Under the pieces are notes generated by a model. That model did not search any database. It had not been told where the DNA came from and saw only the letters and a program-made list of their open reading frames with translations. Position numbers and translations under genes: made by a program. Below, piece by piece: positions 49,910-58,037 of a DNA stretch of 64,000 nt (position 1 is the stretch's first letter; every line of letters begins with the position of its first letter). This DNA is from Lysobacterales bacterium 66-474 (GTDB taxonomy: Bacteria; Pseudomonadota; Gammaproteobacteria; Xanthomonadales; Rhodanobacteraceae). The stretch is from assembly GCA_001899805.1 (NCBI GenBank), contig MKWP01000015.1, positions 868,001-932,000 of the forward strand, written 5' to 3'.

Positions 49910-51297
49910 GCCCGGGCTCCTTCGTCAACGGCAACGCCATGCGTGCGGAACAAATCCACGAGCGGCGCAAGGGCCTTGGCGTGGTGTCGCCAGAGTCCCA
50001 CCGAAGTCGCATAGATCGGCTGGCGCACCTGTGCCGCGCTTGCGGTCAGCGACGGAAGCGGGTTCGCGTCGAAGTGCAGGCAGGCGTCTTCCCAGGGCAT
50101 CCCGATGTGGCCCAGCATCGCGGTGATCGTCGCGGCCGGATCCGCGACCAACCGTTCGTAGTCGACCACCAGCATCCGCCCGGCCGGGAGCATGTCCTGC
50201 CAGTGGCGCATCAGCGCATCGAAGGCCAGCCAATATCGACCGAGATCCCCGAGGTCGTACGAATAGGGATACGCCATCCGGAACAGGGTCTTGTACATCG
50301 CGTAACACACGTCCATGGGATCGCGTCTCGCGTAGATGATTCGCGCGTTGGGCAACGCCCGGGCGATCAGGCCGAGATAGAGGAAGTTGGCCGGTGTCTT
50401 GTCCACGATCCGGTCGTCGGAATGCATCGCGAGTCGACGACTGTAGGCATCCCCGAGCTGCCGCGGATCCATCTTCATCGAGCGCCCCAGCAGCTCGGCC
50501 TTGTCCCGGCAATGCCCCGCCAGGTGCATCAAAGACAGTGCGAAGTCCGCGCTCTCGCCGTGGCTGCCGACCCGGCTATGCGAACTGAGGATGCGATCCA
50601 CCAGCGTCGTGCCGCTGCGCGGCAGGCCGACGACGAACACGGGACGCTGGTCGTCGCATCCGGATACCGATTCCCGCACGACCTGCTCCGTGAAAGCCGC
50701 ACCGATCTCGCGCATGATCGATTCGTCGTCCTCCACGCGATAGGACAGCATCGCGCGCCGTGACGACGCGCCACGCGTCAGCGCCTGGAACGAACGCTCG
50801 AATTCGCCGAGGTCTTCCAGTTCCTTGGCCAGGGCGTAATGGAGCGGCACCGCATCCCTGGGCTGTAAACCCGGCCGGGACAGTTCACGTTCGATCGCCG
50901 CAACGTGATTGCGATCGGGTGTCTGCCGCCTGAGCGTGGCGCGGTTGTACCAGGCATCGCCATCGCGTGGCTGCGCGGCAATCACGCTGTCCAGCGCCGC
51001 CTCGGCTTCGTCCATCCGGCCCAGCGCGATCAACGCGGTCGACAGGTTGTAGCGATAAGCCGCCAGGCCGGGTTCGATCGCCACGGCACGCGCATAGAAA
51101 TCCGCCGCGCGTCCCGCGTCGCCGAGGCGCATGTAGAGCTGCGCGATTTCATGTGCGGACCGCGCGGATGTTCCCACCCGCCCCGCGACAGCATCGAGCT
51201 CGCGGCGCGCAGCGACAGGGTCGCCGCACGCCAACCATTGCTCCACGCCGTCCGTCGATGGATGCGAATCCGCGCTCGCCGCCACTTTCGCAGTCAT
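49906..51297 (-). CDS. TPR-sulfotransferase
   Basis: The 463-residue protein has TPR-like repeats at about 40-130 (AHEIAQLYMRLGDAGRAADFY, AYRYNLSTALIALGRMDEAEA) and a sulfotransferase domain from about 215 with the PAPS loop VVGLPRSGTTLVDR. The domain order is common beside TonB receptors in Xanthomonadales and sphingomonads. It follows the TonB-receptor gene by three bases and overlaps the MFS gene. The acceptor is unknown; it may modify the receptor ligand or a cell-surface product. Confidence 0.88.
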   Translation of the reverse strand: MTAKVAASADSHPSTDGVEQWLACGDPVAARRELDAVAGRVGTSARSAHEIAQLYMRLGDAGRAADFYARAVAIEPGLAAYRYNLSTALIALGRMDEAEAALDSVIAAQPRDGDAWYNRATLRRQTPDRNHVAAIERELSRPGLQPRDAVPLHYALAKELEDLGEFERSFQALTRGASSRRAMLSYRVEDDESIMREIGAAFTEQVVRESVSGCDDQRPVFVVGLPRSGTTLVDRILSSHSRVGSHGESADFALSLMHLAGHCRDKAELLGRSMKMDPRQLGDAYSRRLAMHSDDRIVDKTPANFLYLGLIARALPNARIIYARRDPMDVCYAMYKTLFRMAYPYSYDLGDLGRYWLAFDALMRHWQDMLPAGRMLVVDYERLVADPAATITAMLGHIGMPWEDACLHFDANPLPSLTASAAQVRQPIYATSVGLWRHHAKALAPLVDLFRTHGVAVDEGARA

Positions 51298-51300
51298 GTC

Positions 51301-53766
51301 CTAGAACCGGTACGTGAAGGTTACCCCGACGGTTCGCGGCAATGTCGTGAGCAGTTTGGATCCGTTTCCGTAGAACCCCTCCGAGGGCGCCGTGCCCATG
51401 TACTCCGTGGTGTACACGCCGGTGGCGCCTTCGGTATTGGCCAGGTTCTTGAGCCACAGGGTCGCGGTCCACGCTTCCCGCCTGTAGCTGGCCGAGGCGT
51501 TCCAGAGGGTGAAGCCAGGGAGCGTGTACTTGTACAGCGGACTCAAGCTGATCGAGTTTTGCGACGACGACTGGTACGAGCCATCCAGGTGCAGCCTGAA
51601 CAACCCGCCCGCGGCCTCGAACGAATAATCGCCGAACGCGTTCAGATGGTTCCGCGACACGCCGGGCAGGGCCGCGCCGCTGGTATTGATCAGGCCGCCG
51701 GTAGGCGTGTAGGCGTCTTCGGCGAGGGTGGCATCGGTATACGTATAGCCGACTCCGTAGCCGAAGTGGTCTCCCAGCCTGCCCTGCAATTCCAGTTCCA
51801 CGCCCCTGGATTTCGCGCGGCCCATGTTCTGCACCGCGAAAAATCCCCAGTTGGCGGTGGCGGTATTCAACTGCGGATCCTTCCAGTTCGTGTAGAAGAT
51901 GTCCGCGGTATAGGTCATGCCGCCGACGATGCCCTTGAACCCCGCCTCGTAGTTGTCGACCGTGTCCGGCCGATAGAACAGCCAGGCCGGACTCTCCGCG
52001 AAAAAGCCGCTGGTCGGGGTGCCGTTGGCACCGCCGCGTCGATAACCCTGCGATGCCGTCGCATAGAACTGGTTGGTGTCGTTGAGCCACCACGACAGGT
52101 TGGCGTAGTACAGGGTCTTGTTGTTTTTCTGCTCGTTCCCGGCATGCCCCGGCGGGAACAATCCCACCCACAGCGGAAGCGCGGAGTCCACGCTGGCGGT
52201 GAGCTTGTCGCGGAAGCTGCGCACGCCCAGCGTCAGGTCCAGCCGGCTGGTCGCGTGCCACGTGCCTTGGCCGTACAGCGCGGTTTCCGTGTAGTGGCCA
52301 TTGGCCACGTAACGATAGTCGTCGCTGCTGGCGTCGACCACGTCCGCCAGGGCGGGGTACGCCGCATCCCACCAGTCCTTGAAGCCGCGCAACTCGCTGA
52401 GCTGCGTCGTATAGGTGTGCTGGTTACGGAAATAGGCCCCCACGATGTAGTCGAACGCGCCGCCCGTCTTCGACACCAGCCGGAATTCCTGAGTGAAGGC
52501 CTTGTCGCCGTAGGTCCGGAACGCCGTCGACATGGGACGCGGATAGTTGTAGTACAGGCTCGAATACCAGCCCAGCTTCGCGTAGAAACCCGTGTTGTCG
52601 CTGGTGATGTCGCCTTCGTGGTTGTAGTAGGACGTGCTGGAGGTCAACGTCGCGAATCCGACATCGAGATTCGCCTCGAGGCTGGTCAGGTTGACGTGGC
52701 GGTCGGAGGGCTCCAGCTGGGCCGCGCCCAGCTGGTTGCGCTGGTAGGGAACGCCGTATCCGTCGGTCCCCAGCGACGTCCCGCGGCGCGCGCCGAAACG
52801 GTCGGCCTGGGCCATGTAGCTAAGTTGCACGTCGAACGCATCGTTGGGCTTCCACAGCAGCGAAGCCCGCCCGTAATCCTGCTTGACCGTGTCGGCGTCC
52901 TTCTTGGAATAGTACGCGGCATCACGAGAAAGGATGCCGTTCGGGGCCACCGGGATTCCGTTGGCATCGAGTTGGTACAGATTGACGTAATCGGTGACGC
53001 CCGGAAAATCGTTGCGCATCCCGTCCACGCGCAGCGCGAACGTGTTGCCCAGCGGCGCGTTCAACACCAGCGACTCCGAGTTGCCGATGCCCGACGAGCC
53101 GTCCACGCTGGACAGGCTCGCGCTCACGCTGCCGTTGAACTGGTTCAACTGCGGTTTGTTGAGGATGTAGCGCACGGTGCCGCCGAGCGAACCCGACCCG
53201 TACAGCGTTCCCTGCGGGCCACGCAGCACCTCCACCCGGTTGATGTCGAACAGCAGGAAGTTCGCGAACAATGGCACCGTGTCGACGTAGGTCGCCACCG
53301 GCGCCACCGAGGTCACCGCGTAGTCGCCCAGCGCGGAACTGTCGACGTTGATGCCGCGGATGCGGATGTTGTTGACCACGCCCGAATTGCGTGGCCCGCT
53401 GTCCACGACGTTGACGCCGGGAATGCTGCGGAACAGTTCGGCGTTGTCGAGGATGTGGTCCCGCTCGATCGTGTCGCCGGTCACCACGCTGACGTTGTAC
53501 GGCACCGCGACGACCTGCTGGACGCGGCCACTGGAAGTGACCGTGATGGTGCCCAGCGTCTGCGGCGTTTTTTTCTTCTGCTCGCCATTGCCCTGGGCGC
53601 CGCTGCCGGCGTCCTGCTGCGGCGCCGATCCCGGATCGGCCGGTGCCGCCTGCCCCGTCGCCGCGAACGCCGGCGCCGACATCAGCAGGCCCAGCATGAT
53701 CGCGGCCGGCAATGTTCGGGTCCGGCATGTCTTGTTGCGTGTTGCATTGGTGTGCTGCGTGTTCAC
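51301..53766 (-). CDS. TonB-dependent receptor
   Basis: The 821-residue protein has a signal peptide (about 1-36), a short Gln/Pro-rich spacer, a TonB-box-like LGTITVTSSG, a plug (about 80-190, IRIRGINVDSS, EVLRGPQGTLYGSGSLGG) and a barrel ending in GVTFTYRF. The GTG at 53766 is taken since GGGAGG lies six bases upstream; the TTG at 53772 is weaker. It is the partner of the TPR-sulfotransferase, three bases downstream. It is probably the outer-membrane importer of this cluster. Confidence 0.88.
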   Translation of the reverse strand: MNTQHTNATRNKTCRTRTLPAAIMLGLLMSAPAFAATGQAAPADPGSAPQQDAGSGAQGNGEQKKKTPQTLGTITVTSSGRVQQVVAVPYNVSVVTGDTIERDHILDNAELFRSIPGVNVVDSGPRNSGVVNNIRIRGINVDSSALGDYAVTSVAPVATYVDTVPLFANFLLFDINRVEVLRGPQGTLYGSGSLGGTVRYILNKPQLNQFNGSVSASLSSVDGSSGIGNSESLVLNAPLGNTFALRVDGMRNDFPGVTDYVNLYQLDANGIPVAPNGILSRDAAYYSKKDADTVKQDYGRASLLWKPNDAFDVQLSYMAQADRFGARRGTSLGTDGYGVPYQRNQLGAAQLEPSDRHVNLTSLEANLDVGFATLTSSTSYYNHEGDITSDNTGFYAKLGWYSSLYYNYPRPMSTAFRTYGDKAFTQEFRLVSKTGGAFDYIVGAYFRNQHTYTTQLSELRGFKDWWDAAYPALADVVDASSDDYRYVANGHYTETALYGQGTWHATSRLDLTLGVRSFRDKLTASVDSALPLWVGLFPPGHAGNEQKNNKTLYYANLSWWLNDTNQFYATASQGYRRGGANGTPTSGFFAESPAWLFYRPDTVDNYEAGFKGIVGGMTYTADIFYTNWKDPQLNTATANWGFFAVQNMGRAKSRGVELELQGRLGDHFGYGVGYTYTDATLAEDAYTPTGGLINTSGAALPGVSRNHLNAFGDYSFEAAGGLFRLHLDGSYQSSSQNSISLSPLYKYTLPGFTLWNASASYRREAWTATLWLKNLANTEGATGVYTTEYMGTAPSEGFYGNGSKLLTTLPRTVGVTFTYRF

Positions 53767-53799
53767 GGACAACCTCCCTCTCTCGTCAGGTTGTTGCGT

Positions 53800-54711
53800 T
53801 CAGGCCTTGCCCGGGTCGTCGCCGCCGTCCGTTGCGATCGCGAGCCGCCCAAGGCGCGCCAGCGTTTCGGACGGCGCGACGCCCGCGCCGTAAGCGGGAA
53901 ACACGATCTTGCTGTCGCGGAAGCTCTTGAGCGGCTGCGTCAGGCACTGCCAGCCGCGTTCGCGGACGTTGCGCAAATACGCAAAGTCGACTTCGAAGGC
54001 GATGATTTCGCGGCCGCTGCCGGCCTGGTGTATGACTTCGCCGCCCGGGCCGCAGACGATCGATCGGCCCAGCCCGAGCGAGCCGGCGACATTGACGTCG
54101 ACGAAGTAGCACTGGTTGCTCGCGGCCGACGCGCGCGCGATCGCGAGCTCCACGTCGCGGTCGATGGTGTAGGTCATGGTCGGATGCAGGATCACTTCCG
54201 CACCCATCCAGCACAGCGAGCGGGTGGTTTCCGCAAACCACATGTCGTAGCAGATCGAGATGCCGAAACGGCCCACGCCGGGTACGTCGAACACGATCGA
54301 TTCGTGGCCCGGCTCCACACCCTTCTCGTAGGGATAGAACGGAAACTGCTTGCGATAGCGCGCCACCACGTTGCCGGCGGGATCGATGACGGGCGCGGTG
54401 TTGAACACCAGGCTGCCCTTGCGTTCGTAGATCGACCCCGGCACCAGCCACAGCCCGTGCTTGCGCGCGACCTCGCAGAAGCGTTGTTCCGCGGGACCGG
54501 GCATTGCCTGCGCGCGGGCGGGGTCGGCGCCGAACGCCGCGAGCTCGCCCACCACCACCATGCGCACCCAGGGCATGCGCTTCTTCAACATGGCGACTTC
54601 CGCGGCGATGCGCGCCACGTTGTCGCCCCTGTCGAGGTCCAGTTGCAGCGCGGCGATGCCGAATCCGCGGGCCGCTGGCTCCGGCTTGCTGGTGCGTGCG
54701 CGACTGGCCAA
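53800..54711 (-). CDS. Nitrilase-superfamily amide hydrolase
   Basis: The 303-residue protein carries the Glu-Lys-Cys set of the nitrilase fold: E56 in VVVGELAAF, K121 in RYRKQFPF and C154 in SICYDMWF. In this superfamily these residues cleave C-N bonds of amides, nitriles or carbamoyl compounds. The TTG at 54711 has GGAG six bases upstream and fits the usual length; frames to 54837 have no ribosome site. It lies between the MocR and the TonB-receptor gene. An omega-amidase or carbamoyl-amine hydrolase role would fit the neighbours, but the substrate is not shown. Confidence 0.83.
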   Translation of the reverse strand: MASRARTSKPEPAARGFGIAALQLDLDRGDNVARIAAEVAMLKKRMPWVRMVVVGELAAFGADPARAQAMPGPAEQRFCEVARKHGLWLVPGSIYERKGSLVFNTAPVIDPAGNVVARYRKQFPFYPYEKGVEPGHESIVFDVPGVGRFGISICYDMWFAETTRSLCWMGAEVILHPTMTYTIDRDVELAIARASAASNQCYFVDVNVAGSLGLGRSIVCGPGGEVIHQAGSGREIIAFEVDFAYLRNVRERGWQCLTQPLKSFRDSKIVFPAYGAGVAPSETLARLGRLAIATDGGDDPGKA

Positions 54712-54796
54712 TGCCGACTCCGGTTGCGGTGGGTTGCGTCGTGACCGAAAGTAGGTTGAAACGCACCGCCGTCTTAGAGCCAGATGCGGCACGCCG

Positions 54797-54806
54797 ATGG
54801 TGCCAG
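54797..54806 (-). promoter_or_regulatory. Candidate MocR half-site before the nitrilase gene
   Basis: CTGGCACCAT on the minus strand, 86 bases before the nitrilase start. The same ten bases appear before gabT at 57990-57999, and no other copy was noticed in the cluster. A site for the MocR regulator is inferred from the shared motif. Confidence 0.35.
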
Positions 54807-54814
54807 TACAGCGG

Positions 54815-56578
54815 TTACGCAAGCCGCCTCTGCGCATTGCGCAGGATCACCGCCTTGTCGACCAGATGGCCCGTGGCGTCGTACCAGTAAAGCCGTTCGC
54901 CTTCCACCGCGATGGCGTAGCCTTCCGCTTCGCCGTAGGCCCAGTGGTCCCACTGCCGGTACCAGCGGTTGCCCTCGATCCACCAGCGTCCCGTGTCGGG
55001 GTCGTCGTTGGCGTAACCCGCCATGCCGATCAGTTCACCGGACCGGCATACCTCGATCGTGCAGGGTTCGCCGTACACCGTGTTGTACAGGAACGTCCTG
55101 CCCGCCAGCGCCCGCCGCAACGCGCTCCCCGACAAGGTGCGGCGCGGACCGGTTTCGACGTCGCTGCGCGATGCGCGCAGCAAACCCGCCAGCGCGCGCA
55201 CGCCCTCGCGGATACGCGCTTCGGGAATGCTCGTCACCCCCATGCTGAACGCCTGCCGTGCTTCGTCGAGCCGCGCCGGCTGGATCAGCACGCCGGCAGC
55301 GGCCGCCTGGGTTGCCAACGCCTGCGCATCCCGCCCGTCGCGGCAACGCACCCAGTAGGCGCTGACGCCCGGGATCGTTCCGATCTGGACGTCCGGGTGC
55401 AGATAATGATTCAACGCGTCGCGCAGCGCGGTCTTGCGCGTGGTCAGCGCGCGCCGCGCCCGGTGCAGCGCGGAAGCGTAGTAACCGAGCGCCAGGAAGT
55501 ACGCCCAGGCGCGCTGCTGCGGCAGGTTGGGCAGGGCACCGGATACGCGCCGCAACATGCGCAATCGCGCGATCACCGACGCATCGGACACGACGTAGGC
55601 AAGCGGCATGCCACACGCGGCAACGGGTGAAAGGCAGGCCACGTGGATGACGTTTCCGGGACCTGCGGTAGCGTACAGCGCCGGTCGCGCGGCGCCGGGT
55701 TCCAGCGTATCCGCCGGCATCGCCAGCTCGATCACGACGCCGTTGCCGCGTGCGATGGCGTCGACGCGCGAGGGGCCGGTCAAGCTTCCGGAGGCGACGC
55801 CCGCGCGCGCACTGGTCACCACCAGCACGCCATCCGGCGGCGCGGTCGTTGCATCCGGGTGGAAGCGTTCGACCCGCGCACCGCGTCCACGCAGTGTCGC
55901 CAGCAGTTCCGGATCGACCGGCTCCTCCACCCATACCGGCATACCCGGTCGCAGCAGCAACGTCACCAGGAACTGGAGGGCCTGGCGCATGGAGTGCGTC
56001 ACCAGCACTTCTTCCGGGTGGGCATTGATGCCGCGTTCCGGAAGTACCTTGGTGCAGAGCTCGTCGATCAGGATCGGATCGTCCAGTTCACCATTGCCGT
56101 CCGACCATTGCGCGGCGTCGCGCGGGCACGAAGCCAGGCGGACGGCCTTGCGCCATTCCTGCACGGGCACCAGCGAAGCCTCGACGCGCCCATCCCAGAA
56201 CGGATAGGGATACTGCCGCCAGTTTTGCGGGCAACGGATGCCCCCGTCGACGGGCACGTCCACCATCCGGTCCGCGATCGGAGATGCATTCGCATCGGGC
56301 AGGCGCCGTCCAACGATGCTGCCATCGACCGATTTGTGCGACACGAAGATGCCGCTGCGATCGCGCGTCTCCAGGTGGCCATCGGCCACGAGATCGCCGT
56401 ACGCCAGCACCACCGTGTTCCGCGACACGCCCAGGTCCGTCGCCAGTGCGCGCGAGGACGGCATCTTGCGGCCCGGCCGCAACGCGCCTGCGTAAATGGC
56501 CTCGACGATCTTCCGGCGCAACTGGTCCTGCAGCCCCAGCGCACTCGTCTTGTCCAGCACGATGGTGAAATCGGCCAT
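54815..56578 (-). CDS. MocR-family regulator with degenerate aminotransferase domain and extra C-terminal domain
   Basis: The 587-residue protein has a GntR winged helix (about 10-80) and an aminotransferase-like domain (about 130-470). The PLP lysine motif (SFSK in GabR/MocR proteins) reads ACLSP at 314-318, and no other lysine lies between 260 and 380; the DDYD segment is also lost (ELAMPAD). PLP binding as an internal aldimine is therefore unlikely. From about 480 a further 110-residue domain follows, rich in Trp, Tyr and Gly (RTFLYNTVYGEP, GRWWIEGNRWYRQWDHWAYGE), not found in standard MocR proteins of 450-490 residues. GGAG precedes the ATG at 56578. It lies just after gabT. Confidence 0.8.
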   Translation of the reverse strand: MADFTIVLDKTSALGLQDQLRRKIVEAIYAGALRPGRKMPSSRALATDLGVSRNTVVLAYGDLVADGHLETRDRSGIFVSHKSVDGSIVGRRLPDANASPIADRMVDVPVDGGIRCPQNWRQYPYPFWDGRVEASLVPVQEWRKAVRLASCPRDAAQWSDGNGELDDPILIDELCTKVLPERGINAHPEEVLVTHSMRQALQFLVTLLLRPGMPVWVEEPVDPELLATLRGRGARVERFHPDATTAPPDGVLVVTSARAGVASGSLTGPSRVDAIARGNGVVIELAMPADTLEPGAARPALYATAGPGNVIHVACLSPVAACGMPLAYVVSDASVIARLRMLRRVSGALPNLPQQRAWAYFLALGYYASALHRARRALTTRKTALRDALNHYLHPDVQIGTIPGVSAYWVRCRDGRDAQALATQAAAAGVLIQPARLDEARQAFSMGVTSIPEARIREGVRALAGLLRASRSDVETGPRRTLSGSALRRALAGRTFLYNTVYGEPCTIEVCRSGELIGMAGYANDDPDTGRWWIEGNRWYRQWDHWAYGEAEGYAIAVEGERLYWYDATGHLVDKAVILRNAQRRLA

Positions 56579-56635
56579 GGCACTCCACGTGATGCCTGCG
56601 CATCGCATCCGGCCGACGATCCACCGATGCAAGGC

Positions 56636-57916
56636 TCAGGTCTGTCGCAACGCCCGTTCCAGCAACGCCATGCCCTCGTCCAGTTGGGCGTCGGGGATCG
56701 TCAGCGGATACAGCAGCCGGATGGCTTCGCCCTGTCCACCGCAACTCAGGATGATCAACCCGAGCGCGTGCGCGCGCTGCACCACGGCCTTCGTCGCCAC
56801 GGGATCGACGGCATCCGAACCGCGCGCCGCCAGCAGGTCGAAGGCGATCATCGAGCCGAGTCCGCGCACGTGACCAATCGGACGCAGCGCCGGATTCGAT
56901 GCGAACGCGTGCAGGCGCTGCACGATGCGCTCGCCCAGGGCCACCGCTCGCGCAGAAAGGTGCTCCTCCTCGATCACGCGCAACGTGGCGAGCGCCGCCG
57001 CGCAGGACACGGGCGAACCCGCATAGGTTCCGCCGAGGCCTCCGGGCGCCGCCTTGTCCATCAATTCCGCACGGCCGACGACACCCGAGAGCGGGAACCC
57101 GCCGGCTAGCGATTTCGCGACCGTGATCAGGTCCGGCTTCACGCCGGAATGCTCGATCGCGAACATCCTGCCGGTGCGTCCGAAACCCGACTGGATCTCG
57201 TCCGCGACCATCACGATGCCGCGCGCGCTGCACAGCTCGCGCAGTTCGCGCAGGAATCCGCCCGGCGCGGGCGTGAAGCCGCCTTCGCCCTGGACCGGTT
57301 CGATGATGATCGCGGCGACCCGGTCGGCGGGAACGTCGTTGTGGAACAGTTCTTCGAGCGCGGCGAGGCTCTGTTCGCCGGTGACGCCGCGGTACTCCGC
57401 CGGGAACGGTGCGTGGAATACCTCGGCCGGCATCGGCCCGAAGCCGTTCTTGTACGGCGTCGCCTTGCCGGTCAACGCCAGCGTCATCAGGGTGCGGCCG
57501 TGGAAGGCGCCCGAAAACGCGATGACCGCGGACCGGCCGGTCGCGGCGCGCGCGATCTTGACCGCGTTCTCGACCGCCTCCGCGCCGGTGGAGAAGAACA
57601 CCGACTTGGCATTGCCTTCGATCGGCGCGATCGCGTTGAGTTTTTCGGCCAGCGCGACGTAGGACTCGTAGCCCGTCACCTGGAACGCGGTGTGCGTGAA
57701 CAGGTCGAGCTGTCCACGCGCGGCCTCGACGACCGCGGGATGGCGATGCCCGACATTCAACACGGCGATGCCCGCCGCGAAATCGATGTAGCGGCGCCCG
57801 TCCACGTCCCACAGCTCGGCATTCTCCGCACGCGCGGCGAATATCGGCATGGCCGTTGCCAGGCCACGCGGCAAGGCGGCGCTCCGCCGGGCCCAAAGCG
57901 ATTCGTTGCTGGTCAT
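56636..57916 (-). CDS. gabT: 4-aminobutyrate transaminase
   Basis: The 426-residue protein is a class III aminotransferase with PLP lysine K268 in VAKSLAGGFPLSG, the PLP-phosphate region STGAEAVENAVK and D239 in VADEIQSG. Sequence wording and length match GabT, which moves the amino group of GABA to 2-oxoglutarate. A partner gabD-like gene lies at 47192, in the same long minus-strand cluster. The SD before ATG 57916 is AGGAG, directly after a hairpin (57927-57970). Other omega-amino acids may be used. Confidence 0.9.
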   Translation of the reverse strand: MTSNESLWARRSAALPRGLATAMPIFAARAENAELWDVDGRRYIDFAAGIAVLNVGHRHPAVVEAARGQLDLFTHTAFQVTGYESYVALAEKLNAIAPIEGNAKSVFFSTGAEAVENAVKIARAATGRSAVIAFSGAFHGRTLMTLALTGKATPYKNGFGPMPAEVFHAPFPAEYRGVTGEQSLAALEELFHNDVPADRVAAIIIEPVQGEGGFTPAPGGFLRELRELCSARGIVMVADEIQSGFGRTGRMFAIEHSGVKPDLITVAKSLAGGFPLSGVVGRAELMDKAAPGGLGGTYAGSPVSCAAALATLRVIEEEHLSARAVALGERIVQRLHAFASNPALRPIGHVRGLGSMIAFDLLAARGSDAVDPVATKAVVQRAHALGLIILSCGGQGEAIRLLYPLTIPDAQLDEGMALLERALRQT

Positions 57917-57926
57917 TTCAAGGCTC

Positions 57927-57970
57927 CTACGCCAACCGCAAGCGTGCCAAGCGAGGCCGCTTGCGCGTAG
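57927..57970 (-). promoter_or_regulatory. Leader hairpin next to the gabT ribosome site
   Basis: On the minus strand CTACG...CGCAAGCG and CGCTTGCG...CGTAG pair (57958-57970 with 57927-57944). The end of the 3' arm, TAG, runs directly into GAG, so the stem overlaps the start of the gabT Shine-Dalgarno. It could affect translation or be a terminator of the nuo operon. Confidence 0.45.
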
Positions 57971-57989
57971 GTCCAGTATTCAGATGCCT

Positions 57990-57999
57990 ATGGTGCCAG
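57990..57999 (-). promoter_or_regulatory. Candidate MocR half-site before gabT
   Basis: CTGGCACCAT on the minus strand, with a related CTGGACC about 22 bases downstream (57970-57976). The ten bases are repeated before the nitrilase gene at 54797-54806. A MocR binding role is inferred. Confidence 0.35.
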
Positions 58000-58037
58000 A
58001 AGCCCTGCCCGCCCGCTGCAACCAACGGCGATGGCCG

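Noticed and set aside
46922-50014. Long plus-strand open frame of about 1030 codons
   Set aside because: It lies opposite the hydrolase, gabD-like and MFS genes, whose reading frames have clear domains. Its translation is rich in Arg, His and Gln, as expected of an antisense shadow in GC-rich DNA.
50905-54744. Plus-strand open frame of about 1279 codons
   Set aside because: Antisense to the TPR-sulfotransferase, TonB-receptor and nitrilase genes. No domains and biased composition.
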